DNA of 64,000 bases from Datnioides undecimradiatus (lineage: Eukaryota; Chordata; Actinopteri; Lobotiformes; Datnioididae): assembly GCA_008933995.1 (NCBI GenBank), contig WARS01000016.1:4998215-5062214 (forward strand). The letters are read 5' to 3'. Below the pieces are notes generated by a model. That model made no database searches. It was not told the origin of the DNA and saw only the letters and a list, made by a program, of their open reading frames with translations. Below, one piece after another: positions 14,423 through 29,400 of the stretch. The number at the start of each line of letters is the position of its first letter. Position 1 is the first letter of the stretch. Position numbers and translations under genes: made by a program.

Positions 14423-17400
14423 TTAGATACTCTGTGAGGCATCCCTCTAGCTGGGTAATTAGACGGGCAGTTTTCCCAGTGAGACTAATCATGGTAGTAA
14501 TCTCTTTAAAGGAAGGGTAATCTAGTCTAGTAAGCCTTATTTACTTACTGCAGGCAGCACAACCACGAGCACACATGCACAAACACAGCCGCTAACATCT
14601 ATACATCAACAAAGAGAAGCCAGTGTAAGGTGGGGGATGACGTCAACGCGAATGTGTTTCTTTACCTGTGTGTAGAGACAGGTGTCTGGAGAGGGTCTGC
14701 TGTCTGCCGAACACCTTGCCGCAGACGGGACAGGGGAAGAGCTGCTCGTTTAGTCTCCACTGGGAGATCCCGTTTCCCGGCTCCCCGTCATCCTTTTCCG
14801 AGTCTGTAACGCACAAAAACCAGTCATCCATCATTCACTGCCGACAATCAGCCGCAAATGCAACTTCAGGTGGACCAAAGGCCGTGAAGTCCCGCCGCTA
14901 TAAATCAAACAAAGTAACTCACGTTCAATATGTATTGATGCTGGAACCACCAAACCATAAAGCCTCTGCTGTGCCGTGTGTTTGTGTCCACGTGATCTTT
15001 GGTTGTGGAATTTTGGTTTTAACGGATAGTAGAGAGTTAAGGTATGACAAGAAACAAGTAGACGGGAGCATGTAAAGGTCAGAAACAGGCTTAAGTGTAA
15101 TGAATGTGTCTTAGCCACCGGGACGTCCTAATTACATCCACATTGGATAAGATTTTACATCAGTGTAACATCTGGAATGAAACGATACAGGAAGCATATT
15201 TCAGACACTGAATCTGGAGATTTGAACTGTTTGGTAACCATGGTAACTAGGGTTATGAAAAAAGCCACGGCAGATAAACAGTTCCTAAGTCAATGTTGTT
15301 ATCCTAATTTAAGATGAGGACAAGTGTGTCACACAACCACCCTAACTTCCCAAAAACCTAAATCAATGCTCCCAACTTTCGGATAACTGTTAAACTGTCC
15401 TAACTTTTACTTGCTCTTCTTTTATTGCTTTTACACAACCAACAAAATGTCAACATGTGGAACATATTCTGTCACAGACCGTCGGCCATTTTATCCCACT
15501 CCCACAGGGTTAGAGCTGTTACAGGGCGGCACCTCTAACTCATCTGTTTTGATGTTTGGTCTTGCCTTGTTTCTGCCCCATTGTTGTATGTGTCTCTAAT
15601 GCTTCAGCATATGGTTACGCAGTAGTTTAGCTCTGTGAGAGTGGAAAAGTAGCATTGGTTGCTAGGTTACAGACATAAAAGATGAAAAATCTCCTAACCT
15701 GAGATAAAATAAGATGAAGTGAGACAGGATAGGAGTCCTAAAGTTAGATTGGGTTTGCTTCTGTAGGACCAAAGTGAAAAAAATCTTGTTCTGAGCCTAA
15801 AGGTAAGAAGACAGGAAGTTTCCTGTCACCTTTCATCTATTTATATATTCTTAAAATAATATTTTGCTTCTTAATGAGAGTTTGATTGATACCACTTCTG
15901 TGTCTACCTACTAAATATGAAGCCACAGCCAGCAGACAGTTCATTAAGCAGAGCACAAAGACTCCAAACAAGGGGGGAATGCAGGTCTGGCACATTACCC
16001 CCAATAAAACCGCATCTTATTGTTTTATTCATCTTACTACCTGAGCTTAAAAAGGTTTGAGTACGTGTATTCCTGAACGTTTGAGAGAGTCACTCGCTGT
16101 GTCCCTCTGCTTCTAAAACCGGCTGTGCTCGAGAAGCTTATTTCCAAAAATCTCTAAAAACTATTTCTGTAAAATCTCAGAAAAAGAAATGAATGTTTAC
16201 ATAAAATGAAACATTTTCCACCCAGCTATGATAATCTCATTCAGTATTCTCTTTCTGTGAAGGTGCCCATGTGCCCTCCCACCATCCCTCCTCCTATGGA
16301 GGCCGTGTGGTTTTCCATGCTAATCAGCGTGGAAACTACGTACTCTGCTCCCGACCTCCACCCTGCTGCACGGACAGGCAGGAGAGGCTGGAGGGCGACT
16401 GGATATATGACACAGACGAGAATTAACGAGATGACACAGGGAAAGAGGCGACACACTGATACATTAATTTCCAAGCGGAGGAAGTTCACAGTTATTGAAT
16501 GGTTTATCCTTTAAGATCATGTGTCACACTTACTCACGTATGTGCTCCTCATAGCAACTTGGTCCTCTGTTAAAGTATCAAATAGCCAAAACGAGAGGGT
16601 TACAGCAGTGGTCTAATCTGTGGAAATGTAAATCCAGGCCTTATTGTTGCGGCAACATTTCCCGACACATGTAATGAGGAAAAGTTTCAATCCCTTCAGA
16701 GTCAGTGAAACAACAGAGCAACTGATACACTGTGGGCTAATTTGCTAACCCACAAGACTGAAACCTGTATGCTACCATTTGACAGATGCTCCTTGTCTAG
16801 CCTGCGGGTGGGATGCAGTGCAAATGCATTCTTAATGTCAACAGCAAGCACCAGTCCTTTGCTCTAAAGCCCGCAGCGCACACATATCACAGTAACTCTC
16901 CTTTCTGTGTGTCTCCCCCCCTCCTTCCCTCCAACCCACAATCAAACAAATAAAAAGAGCGACTAGATTTTTCATGAGCCTTGATAGAATCTGAAGAACT
17001 CAAGTGTCTGCTTTCAATTAAACGTCACATTGGTATGGAATAACACACAAGGGTAAAATCATATTGTATGTTTGTCAATGTACTGCACAACGTCTGCCTG
17101 ACTATGGCAAAAAATTAAGGTCAAGACTGAGGTTAATCTGAACTCTCTTTAAGTCTTCAGAAACATCATGTCATTATTAATATTTATTTCAGATAAGTCT
17201 TTTTAACAGTGGATTCCCTTGAGCTTTAAATTGGATTCTACTGAAAGGCAAATAAAATAATAAATGTTATATTGTACAGTGACATCATGGGCTTCAGTGA
17301 GTTTTAAAATGCACTCGGCGCCCGGAGTCACACCGTCAGCTCCGTGCGCATTATGCACACGCACTCGCTGCAGAGATGCTTCAGCTCTCTTCTCGCTCAT

Positions 17401-20400
17401 TCGTACCAGGTTTTGGGACTTCCACAGTGTGTGAGGACGGTTCCGGCCTGCCCTCCCACCGCAAGTTCACTGTGCATGGGCCGCGTGTGTGTAATTGCTG
17501 TGTGCGCCCACGTGCCATGTGATATCCTTCTGTCAAACAGCTGAATTGGTTTTACCTTTCTCGTTGACCAAAGGCTCCCTATCCATCATGTTGGCTCGGG
17601 TTGAAGTAAACGTGCCGCAGCCTGGCTGAGAGGGAGTTTTTTAGGGAGGGGTGAGAGCGCACCGCTGCGAAGAAAAGATGTGCTGGATTCATAACACAGG
17701 ACCAAACAGGGGGATCACTGTGAAAGGGAGTGTGTCCCTGTAACTGTTTTAACTCGATTATCTTGTTTTCGTATTGGTTGGAAGACAAATTCGTAATTGA
17801 AAAATGACATTAATTCAATTGCGGTCCAGCCGTAACTTCCGCAGACAGAGGCGCAACGTTTTTGTACTCTACTATGTGTATTGTTCAGAAAATATGGTAC
17901 ACAGGCCGACCTTGGTAGAAACATTTGTATTTGCGAGGCATTTGAAAAAGGAAGATGAATCTTTAAGCTACAGAGGTTTGTATTTTCAGTCTTAATAGAC
18001 AAAGGAAAAACTCTGCCGCCCAGTTTCTTCTTCTCACCCAAAGTTTTATTTCTTTGCCGGTGGAAATCAGCGGCTATAAGTTTGATAGTTATGACTTTAC
18101 AAAAGAGGGAAAAAAGAAATCTTTAAGTCGCATAATGCACAGTTTACATTCAGCAGCATATAGCGGGAAACTCTTGAAGGCACATTTTACCATTAATGTT
18201 GATTTTCCTTTAAACATTTGTCCAATAAACCTCACCCAAGCTCATTCAGGAAGCTGTTTAGGTAAAGACACAAAAAGAGAAGGATGTTTTCTCACATTTG
18301 GGTATTTTGCTAAGCAAATGTTACAGAACAGATGCGTTGGCTTTGGATGGTGGTGTGAAAGGACATTTTACTATTGTTGCACTGACTCACAAACCTTGGA
18401 GCAGTTTTTCCCCTCCGTCGGCAGGATGAAAATTAGCCCTCGAAATGAGTGGATTTATGTTGTGTGTCTTTGTTTACTTGCTTTTATTTGTGCCACACCG
18501 TCTCGCGCAGTTTTTTTTTTTTTTTTTTGAATCTGTCAGACTAAAACGCTGCACACTTGGTTTGATTCAAGCACACAGAACACAAAAATGTACTTCCTGT
18601 TTATGTGGAGAATGGCTGCTGTAGTTGCGTATGCAAAGTATCTGTTACTACCACGCTGCTACATGTGCCACAAAAAAAGAGTTCTATCTGTAACTAAATA
18701 TTCAGGCCAATATCACATACTATATGTTCTGAGGGGAATGGCAGATCAATGTTTAGGAGATCCAGAGTTTAAACTGCATTTAAATGAAGAAATAATTCAA
18801 CATTATTGTAAGAACGTTCTCTCCTGGGAATGTAGTTTCCAAGAAATAAGCCACAGACTATGAAATGAGCAGGACCTGCTGGAACCTGTTGAAATGATTA
18901 GTTGATTAGTCAATGGGCAGAAATATAATCGCTGACTGTTTTGGTTTTGCTTTAATGATCATAGTCTGTTGGATTTTGTATGCAGGAACACCAAACGCTG
19001 CCTGGATGAAGCTTCTCAAGTGTCGGAATGTGTTGTTTTTCTCAGTTTTGTATGACTGTAAGCCGAGTATCTTTATCTCCTTTCTACAGTAGGTCTGTGA
19101 CTCACCACTGTAATAAAGGTGAGTGAGGGCATGTGTGTGTGTGTGTGTGTGAAGGTAAATGCATGACAGCAGACCAGTGTAAGGAAACATTTGGCTGAAA
19201 AACTGAGTAAGTAATCAGCAAACACAGTGTGTGTCTGTTTGCGGTTCGAGCCATACAGGTGATGAAGGTGTCACAACAGCAGGCATGAGTTAGCGCGACC
19301 TCGGCAGACCCGCGGGTCACGGACTCCCTGACCTCCTGCATTAGCTGGACTCTGCCTCTTGCCACGATGGCCCTGATATTCGACTCTGACCGGCTATTCA
19401 CACGTCTTTTCTCCAAACTCTTTGCCTGTGCATGGCTTATTCTGAGAATCCGAGACCTTCTTATGGGGCTTGTGGCTAAAGCTTAGCGCATAAAAGCATT
19501 AACTTGTCCTGACTCACAAGTGAGACTAGGGGATGGCCCGGTCAGGTCGGCGGCTCGAGGCCACGACCCGGCAAACACACTGATGATTAAGCCAGTTAGG
19601 GAGTGGCGTGGGCCTTGAAGTGGTTAATGGTTTAATTAGCGCTATTAGCGCTGGAGATAGAGGGACACAAACAAGAAATGGAAGGATTGCACTAAACCCC
19701 AGACTGAAGGGAGAAGATGGCAAACTCGAGGTCACAACTTGTAGCGCACAAGCTCCTGCTCACTTGTTCTTTCCTTCTCGCTTAAAGGGAAAGGCTCACG
19801 CTTTCTGTTTCTACATTAGCGGTGGTTGCTCGCAGAGACAGAAACACTTTCCAGTGCTGTCAGTGTATAAAACTGCAGCCCTCATATCCTGCCCCCCCCC
19901 AATAATTCAGTATTGACTTAACAAAAACAATGTTTGTCAACCTTTTTCCATGACAAACATGAAACATTGACAAGTTAAAATGAAATCCCAAACAGTGTGC
20001 TGTGGGATTTTTTATTTTTTGACAACCGCACATTATTACTGCAACATATAACTCATGGTTAAACATAAGCCTCTGCAGTCTGAGGGCCGATACGACTTCA
20101 TTTTACAAGTCTGCAAATGTCATGTAACTAGCTGGTTATTACTAAGTAACATATTAGACATGTCTCTGAAGATGATCCCAACACTACATAAAACACACGT
20201 GTACATCCTGCAGTTCTGCACTAAGCAGTAAATTTAAAGCTGGTCATTTCTTGAACGTGTTACCTAGAAACTTCCTGCTGGTTTCTGTCTGACTGATCTG
20301 CTTCTGAGAGCATGAAAAACGCGCTGATAGCTGGATGCAAAGCTGCGATCCCGAGATTGAGAAGTATGAGACATGAACAGTGGACTATGCCGATCACATG

Positions 20401-23400
20401 ATGAGTTGTTAAGATTATGATTACTAAGCAATGTCAGAGTAATTTGGGAATATTTTTAAGGGTTTAACAGTGAAATATGCGGACCTGTGTGATGAAGTTT
20501 TGGTTGGAGGAATGATTCGATGGATGTGTTTATTTCCCTCTCCTTTGTCTTTATGGTGACCCGTGGTAAAACCTGGAGCAGAGATCTGAAATTTCTATTT
20601 GTCGACCAAAACTGGACTCAAACTACGAAGGATAAAAATGACTAAAATGTGGCCAAAACTAATAAACATTTTTTATCTTTATGTAGACTAAATCTAAAAT
20701 AGCTGCCAAAACCACAGCGCTATAAATACAGGTTCATTGCCAGATACATTATTAAAATGTCTGCAGTATGGATGTCAGACAATCATGACACAGCAGCCAA
20801 TTGTAACTCATTACAACCAGGGAATTATATGGACTAATAATACCATAATAAACTCAACCCATGAGCCTCTGCTGTAAGAAAGGTGAACTAACAGGAAAGG
20901 ACAGCAAAGTTCACCAACCGACGAGAAATGCTTCCCAATAATTGGAGCGAGGGGAAATAAAACAGGAAATGACAATGAAGAGACGGTAAAAGAGGAGGAC
21001 CAGGTCTAGACGGACACATATGAGGCAGAGAAAAGAGTTGAAAGTGTACAACAGTAAAAGAGCGAGCGGCAGAGGCTGGATCTGAAGCTTAAACACACAA
21101 GGGAAACGGGGAGGTGGGCTGGGCGAATTAACTTTCAGGACACTCTTGACACCCAGAAGCCAATCAGATTTTCATTAACTGGCAGAGGGACAGGCAAAGC
21201 TGGCACAAGCTAATTAACCTCTGGATCTCTCACTGCCAAAGGAACATGGAGGGAAGTTCTGGGATGCCAGGAACGAGGGGAGGAGAGAGCGACGGGGGAT
21301 GCCCCGGGCAGAGGCCTTCAGGTTGGGGAAAATGTGAGAGTGCAGGAAGGACGGGTGGAGCTCTAAATATGAGGGGAAGAGCTGGGGGAGGTGGTTAATT
21401 GTGATGCGTCTTCATGGCCGTACACTCGGATTTAAAGATGGTCTTCACGTGTGGAGCGATCTTGAGTTGTCACAAGGCTGCAGAGCTCCCGTGCGTTAGA
21501 GGGCGTCATGTGCGTACACATGTATGTGCAGCATGTGCACAGACAACATCTGTGCATGATCAATGACTTCTCTGAGCTACACTGAGAACAACATGAAGCC
21601 TTTGATACATATCTTTGAATATACTGTTGCATGAGTGACGCAGCAGCCCTGACCGCCAGCCGTTTATTACTCACTTGTTTTTTTTTAAACCAGCTGCAGA
21701 TCACTGTTCTGCAGTCGGTTCATTTCTTCACAGCAGACCGACACAGCAGCTGCAGCTAACAGTTATTTCATTATTGGTTCATCTGCAGGTTACTTCCATG
21801 ATTAATTAGTCTATGAAATGTTAAGAGAACGTCATTCCCAACTTCTTGGTTGTCAATTTGCCTGCTCTGTCTCAGAAACATCCAAGAAGCCAAAGGTAAT
21901 AATATCATTTACTGCCACAAAGACAGACGGCAAACACTCATGTTTCCATCTGAGGAGCTGGAACCAGAAAATGTTCGGCATGTTTGCCTGAAAAATAACC
22001 ACAACTCTTATGCTCCTTGACTACTACCCATCTCATGTTCCTGTGTGTGTGTGTGTGTTTCACGTGTGTCTTACCATGAAACGCTGCCCTGGTAGAAGAG
22101 CTGGCCTCTGCGGGGGAAGAGCTCTTGGAGCGCGAGTTAAAGGGTGATTGTCTGAAGCACTCGTCCAGGAATGGACTGGAACATGACACAACACACCGAC
22201 AGTTACACGACAACACACGCTCCCATAAATATGTTTTAAAAATTGCAGTGTATGAAAACACACAGGAGACAAAACATTTCATATTGGCGCAGTATTGCTG
22301 ACTCACCTGTTTATTCCCACCATGTTACTGTCTTTGTGGTTGTTGGATTTGCTGACTTTTTCTGGAAAACACATACAAAAACACTGATCAACTCAACCAA
22401 AACAACACAATTTATATATTTATGTTTATTTATATTTATTTATATTTGAGCTTCTCTACTCATTATCTCATCCACTCAAATCCAGAGTTACACATTGAAA
22501 TCCTAAATGCTTTTATGTATTTCTGTCAGCGTCAGGACACGTGATGCCGAAAAAGAAAGAGCTAGTAAGTGAAACTTGAATCATGCTCAGTCTATGTTTA
22601 TATTTGAAGTTTACTGTATGAAGCAGATATTTGGATGTAACAAGCTGCCACTATAAATTACTCTGTCAGTTGAGAGACGATTGCCAAAAAACTTCCCTGC
22701 ACACTGGCCAGTACAGAAGAGAGAAACAAACACTATATGATCCCGATTCCTTCAAGTTTAACTCTGCTAGTAAAGCACAGGTTCGCCATGCCAGCAGGGG
22801 TGTGCTGGCCATCTGGAGAAGTGGGAGTCTCTGTGGTGGGCCTGCCGACCTGTGGGCCAACAGTGAGCCCAACAACACCAATATGAAAAGAAAGAAAGAA
22901 CCCCCCCCCAAAAAAAACAACGTGCATGGCTGGTCAGAGCTGCATTAGACTACCCAGATGGCACATGTGTGTGTGTTTGTATACGGCTGTGCTCTTGTAT
23001 GTAAATGAAAAAGTCTGTTGAAAGCCGCTCATCAGGGCAAAAATATTTCACGGTGCTGCTTCGGGAGGAATAAATAGACAGTGAGCGTCCAGTTTGTGAA
23101 TATCCAGCTAACCTCAAACCACCATCTGATCTGCAATGCAGAGATTTCTGTTTTTGAACCCCCACACCACCCCTGAACACCAGCACCTGGCTGGGCTGTT
23201 GGTCTACACTTTTCCCGACTTCCCAAATTCAAAAGGTTTTCTGTTTTCCCCCCACGAAGCAGCACGCAACAGACTAATTACGCTGAACAATGTGATCGAC
23301 CAACCAATCACTTGCCGCGCAGAATAGACATGTTCTTATGCTTCTTTTAATACTATATTTCAAAACACTGTAATCATTAACAAAGATAATACATATAAAG

Positions 23401-26400
23401 TATCAGGAGTGGCGATGTTTACATCTCTCTGCCTGCGTGAGCCTGTAGTGACACACAGGAGAGAAGACAATTGAGTGGATGCACCACTGCACACCAGTGA
23501 TCCACAGTACTGAGTCCAGCACCAACCTGCCAACCTTGAACAACGTCTTGGCCAAAAGAACTCCCAAGCTCACGCACGTGTGTGCAGACACCAGACATGT
23601 TGTGTGTTTTGGATTGCAGACTCACTTTTAAGTGTCAGAAATCAAAATTTGAACCGTGTGCGTTGGTGAAAATAAACACTGAACTATTAAAATTACTTTA
23701 ATATCAACCTTAGTCAAAGGGACACCTTTAGTGAATTAAATTGTGACTATACGCATGACCTTGAGGAAAATAATCATTTTAATGTCAAATTGTGCTCGAC
23801 GGCGAGGTGTGTGAACTGTGTCAGTGTGTGCCTTGATGCAAATCCTGTCCCCGTTTTGTGTTTTCAGTGTTCTTGTGTTTGGTCCCTTCAGCATGGCCTC
23901 TTAAGAAAGCCTGACAAAACAGTGTGTGGGGAAAAAGGATGATTTATTTTATTATGACTGCTTTTTGATCTGTTATGAACATGAACGTGTTATTTTCACT
24001 CCTGGGAAACACTTAAATATAAAGTTAGCGTTGCCATTTTGTTGTCATTTTATCTACTTTAGTTCATGGTGCTTAAAAATAAATCATTGTTGTTCTGAAG
24101 ACCCATGTTATTCACACATCACCTGCTGCTCCTTGATGACTTTTGTCAACATCAGACACACACACACACACAAAACACATACACTGGTTTGGCCAATTTT
24201 GGACCTCTGCAGACGAAGCCCTCACTCTGGGGCGCCATGATCAGCTCCTCTCATCACAATTACAGGTTTGGCTACAATAATTAATGGTATTTATGTTTAG
24301 CTATCTGTCACACAGAGACAATATGTCATCTCTAATACGTCATCTTTAAGGACAGGAGGACAAGCAAGCCAGCTTGCAAACACTATATGCAGCGTGAGGC
24401 CAACGTTATCTGAACGCAGTTCTCCGCTCATCTTTCATGAGTGCTGACCTTGTTGGTTTGGTGGATTCCGGCTAATATACCTTGTCTTGAATCTGTCATC
24501 GTCCTCACTTGTGAAGATGTTTGTTGTGGATGGGTGAATCAAATCCATTACTTTGACAGGATGAACTCTTTTTGACAGGCTAGGCACACGTCGGCTTGTT
24601 GCTGCCGCTGCCGGTTCTAATGTGCAATCGAAATCAACAGATGCAGTCATCTGTACAGTTCAGTTAAAACTGAAAAGGAATTAGCTTATTTGATTACACT
24701 ACTCACAATAAGTTAGGGATATTGTGAGAGACTCAGTGGATGTCATACATACGGTGTTTGTTTCACTTCAGAGATTTTTGGGATAGGGGGGCAATTGTAT
24801 TGGGGTGATAGACACAGAACTACTGGCAGAGTTCGTGACAGACCCAGGAGTGGAGCCCCACGAGTGACAGACCGCAACGATGACCAGTACCTAAGGACCT
24901 ATGCACTCAGACATTGTTATGCAACTGCCACACAGCTGCAGGCCCGTTTACGAGATGTGAGGGGTACTAGGGTTTCCAGACAAACCATTCGCAACCGACT
25001 CCACCGCTTTGGCTTGAATGCCAGACGACCGTTGCAGGTGACTCCACTGAAACCAAGACACCGCTGTGAACGTTTGCAGTGGGTACAAGACCATGTGACC
25101 TGGACAATGCAGCAGTGGTCTACCGTCCTGTTCACTGCTGAGTGTCGGGTCACCTTGCGCAGAAATGATGGTCGTCAGCGTTGCTGGAGAAGGCGAGGTG
25201 AGCGATACGCCGAGGTCAACATGGTCCCCAGGGTTCGCTTTGGTGGAGGAGGTGCAACAGTCTGGGCAGGCATCACCAGTCAGCGCAAAACAGATTTGGT
25301 TATTGTAGATGGCTCAGTCACTGCACGTTCTTACCTCAGAGACATCATAGAACCCATCATCATCCCCCAATTCCGCCAGCACACCCCCAACTTTCTGTTC
25401 ATGGATGATAATGCTCCACCACATCGTGCCAGAATTGTCACAGCTCGACTTCAGGAAGTCGCAGTGCCTCATATGGTATGGCCAGCAATGTCCCCTGACC
25501 TGAACCCCATAGAGCACGTCTGGGACCAGCTGAAGCAGAGACTGGATGATCGTACCCCACCCCCACGTGACCTGGCAGAACTGCGTGTAGCACTTGTAGA
25601 AAAGTGGAACGCATTGCCTCAGAACATCATCATGAGGCTAGTGAGGAGCATGAGATGTCGCTGTCAAGCTGTCATTGCGGCAAATGGTGGAAACACCCGC
25701 TACTGACATTGTCAATTTTTGTTATTTGGGGCTATCCTTGTTATTGTCTAAATTTAATGAAAATGGCGCTTCTTCTCATTCATTATTAGTAATATCAAAG
25801 GGAACTTTTACTTATTTCATTAAAATTCAGACCAAATAGGAAAAGCACTCATGTAAATAACAATATCCCTAACTTATTGTGAGTAGTGTAAGTACATATG
25901 ATAAACATGCCTCGGCATGTCTTCAGCCGACAGCAGGGTTCATATACACGTAGCTGCTGATTGGCCAACATCCCCAGTTCCACACCTTTTTTGAGGGCAG
26001 GTGTCGGTCAAATCGGGAAACGCGGCAAACCTGTGCACAGGTTTTCAGACTGAATTTGCCTCTGAATACTTGCTTAGTACAACACGGGAGCCAGTTCCAG
26101 CTCATCACAGAGTGGCTGAGTCTCTGATACAAATGATTTGAAGAGGTTTTTAAGTGGAAACTAAAGTGAGAGTTGTAAAATCAGCAAATGCCGCTACTTG
26201 GGCAGCTGATGTGACGGACCATACGTTTTTAATATTCAGCTGTAGAGCGCTATACAAAAATGCCTGAGAATGGCGCCATATGTGTGGATTTCAAGGCGAT
26301 GTACTGAAGTGAATTTCAAAGCTGCAACCATCTCAGTGTTCAGAGCGACCTTGCTACTGATGTGTCTCTGAGGTCCTACTGCTCTGGGTAATTCATATTG

Positions 26401-29400
26401 ATTGCTCATTGTGTGACAGCAGCCCACTCTGTTCCAGTCCCCCTCACATTCAAACCCAAGTCTAAGGGGGCGGTTGTCGCTGTTGCCAGGCTAGCGATGC
26501 CCTGGCCTCCCTGGGTGGGCATACTGTGTACCCCTGCTGCCCTCTCTACCCTCCTTATCCTCTGCCCCCCGCTACAACCCCCACCCCACCCTAAACACCC
26601 CACTCCGTCACACTGCTCGCCAAGGACAGAGGTCTCTTTCCACGTTGCCATGGAGATGCCGCACGGGAGAAATGTAAAGGGAGGAGGAGGGGAGGGAGGG
26701 GAAGTGCAAGGGGAGAGCGTGTGCAGCCAAGTGTGCTTGAGCCGGCATGTCTGAAAACGAGTCGAGGGAGGGAGAGAGAGAGAATGAGAGAAAGGAGGAG
26801 AGGGAGGAGGGAAGAGGAGGGGGTGGGGGGGGGCGCGTTTGTGCAGACACCACTCCCCATGGGGCCCTGTGTGAGTGTGTAAAGGTGTACACGCAAGACT
26901 GTGTGGGAAAGGAAGACTGTCAATGTGTGAATTTGTGAATATGTGCGAGAACAAAACGAGAAAGAAAGATTTTACACAAGCTCGTTTCTCTGTACGCCGT
27001 TTAAGCGAAGCAGTCGCAGGCTCGATGGAGCTGGGGTCGCAGGCCATGGCTACAAGCCTGAGCCCCCCCGGCCAACCCACACACGCACACACACCTACAC
27101 GCACACAACCACATGTGCACCTTTCCTCTGGAGGCTGAGGTTCCACCCCAAAGCTCTGTCTTAATCTAGCAATACAAACAGCTGTCTGCTGCTTCAATGT
27201 CACTTTCATGGCCGTACAGGTAAAAAGCAGGATGTCATTACACATCATATATCCTTGACTTTACTATAGAGCCACCGGAGGATGGAAATGGAAACATGTG
27301 GGTTTTATGGTCGAGTATCAAAAAAGTGTCCCAAGGTTTATGCCGCGGTGCTGCAGGGAAAAGGAAGACGAGTTGCTGTGCGTGTGCGTGTCTGCGTGTG
27401 TGTGTGTGTTGCGGATCTACTGTTGCTCTGAGAACAGCGTGTGCCTGCGGTGCGTTGGAGGAACATACCTGACAGTTTGAACAGTAGTTCAGAGGCCATT
27501 TTGACCGATATGTCCTGGGAGAAGAGGTCTTTCTGGGGGCGGGCCAACGTCTCAGGGAGGTTACTCATCGGCTCACTCTTCTCACTCGCCCCTAAAGTGC
27601 TGAAGGCCAGCAGGTGAGAGGCAGGTGGGGTGAGTTCTGCGGGGGGCGGGTCCACCTCCATGGGCTCTGCCTTTACTTTCACCTTCTGGTACTGGGCATC
27701 TTTGTTGTTCTCTGCAGCAGATTGAACAAGAGAACAATTAGGCTCAGAGAGACGTGCAGCAAGGGTTTTGCAAGTGCCCCGCGTAGCCGGGTAGCTAAAG
27801 AGGTTTCATTATCATCAGTGGTGGAAAGAAACCAAGCTGCAATATTTCACAAAAAACACAAAGATTAAAGAAAAGTCAAAGAAATAAATAAAGATTTGTG
27901 CAGAAGCACTTCTGCTCTCCAGCCTCAATAATCATCTCACATTCAGATTTGACTTTGATATTAATTAGGGCTACTTGATACTTATCCAGCAGATACAATG
28001 TGATCTTAACTGGACTATACTATAAAGGAGTAAAGAAAGTGCTACACAAAGTTAGTATTTATTACAGAACTGCTGTACTGATTTTTTTTTTTTAGCATTC
28101 TGTGGATTCAGACATAAATAAAACACAAACCTGAAATGTACTTACAGTTAAAACTACTCAAAAAACAACCAGCTGGCAAAAACGGGCAATAAAAACAAGC
28201 AGAGTTTTGTAATTATTTTGTTCCTAAAAAAAAAAAAAATCAATTGGTCCGGGCAGAATGGGTTTAAATGAAATGTGTAAACGGTGTGCATCTGGCACAT
28301 AAGGACGGCCGCAGAATAATTTTGTGATCTCCGCTACGGGAAAGGATGAAGTCAGAAAAAAGCACCCGGAAAACGCAACAAAGAGGCGATCGCTTGTTCA
28401 GGACGGACAGATAACGCGCAGTGGATCTCATACATGTTGAGTCAGTATATATATTTTTTTCTTCCTTGAAGCTTTGGACAGTTAATTTTCAGATGAGTAT
28501 ATTAAATACTTGTATTTATTTATCATATTCATCATTGGTCTGGTCTAATAATTGAAGTGAAAAACAAAAAACACTCTCAGGGTCTCTCCCAAATCACCAA
28601 GTTAATTAAGCACCCAGCATTAAAAAAAAGATATAAAAATGATGAATATGAATGTAACTGAAGCTAAAATAGAGAAATCCAAATATCAGCTAAAATGGGA
28701 GCATTGTCGCTAAAGCCAAGCTGAGCCGGTTAGCATCTTGCTGTGTAATTATTAGGGCACGAGGGCATCGGGAGGTCATGGTCTTGCTTGGGGGAGGGCT
28801 TCAGCGGCTCGTGTAGGTTCACTGTATCAAACAGGAAAGACACCACAACGTTTTCAGTTTTAAAAAAAAAAGAAACAATGAACCCATGCCTCTAATAACC
28901 GCTGGACAGGAGAGTCTCTGATGGAAAGTAGCATAAACAATGGCCTGAAATGGTGAAAACAGCTGTTGACTCACTTCTCGTACAAGTTCAAAAGGTGAGG
29001 CGAAGAAGCCAGGCTAAAAATAGCCGAGATGGCATCTGTTAGGAATGTCCCGAGCTGATCTGCGGAATCAAACACTGACTCTCTCCGCTCTCTCCCTCTC
29101 TCTACGGATATTAAACAAAAGACTATAGGCCGCCATAAAAAATATTGGAAACTATTAAAAAGGAAACTGTGAGGCAGGCTGTATTTTCTTAATGCAGAGC
29201 TATTCCGCTGTCACAGAGAGGTTCTCTAATGGTCTCCACGGCTAAATTTACTAGATTAATGCAGGCCTACAGTTAGGTACACACTGTGCAGCTGTATGGC
29301 GTGGAAAAGATGAATAAATAAACCCGAATGGATGATGGAAAAAAAGGTAAACCTTGTTTGGGACAGCCTTTGGTATCTGTGTATCAAGGGTATCTGATCT

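Larger units (their letters stand above)
22362..27468 (-). other. znf827 intron between exons E and F1
   Basis: A 5.1-kb intron containing the Tc1-like element at 24697-25888 in antisense orientation. The rest has no recognised gene. Purine-rich runs at 26690-26840 are low complexity and produce a spurious 280-residue open frame on the minus strand. Confidence 0.75.

Noticed and set aside
18054-18530. 158-residue plus-strand frame
   Set aside because: It ends in a poly-T run giving poly-Phe and has no recognisable motif; consistent with chance in AT-rich intron.
26406-27248. 280-residue minus-strand frame in the E/F1 intron
   Set aside because: Purine/pyrimidine-biased low complexity (Ser/Pro/Leu runs from GA tracts), without any recognisable domain or splice support.
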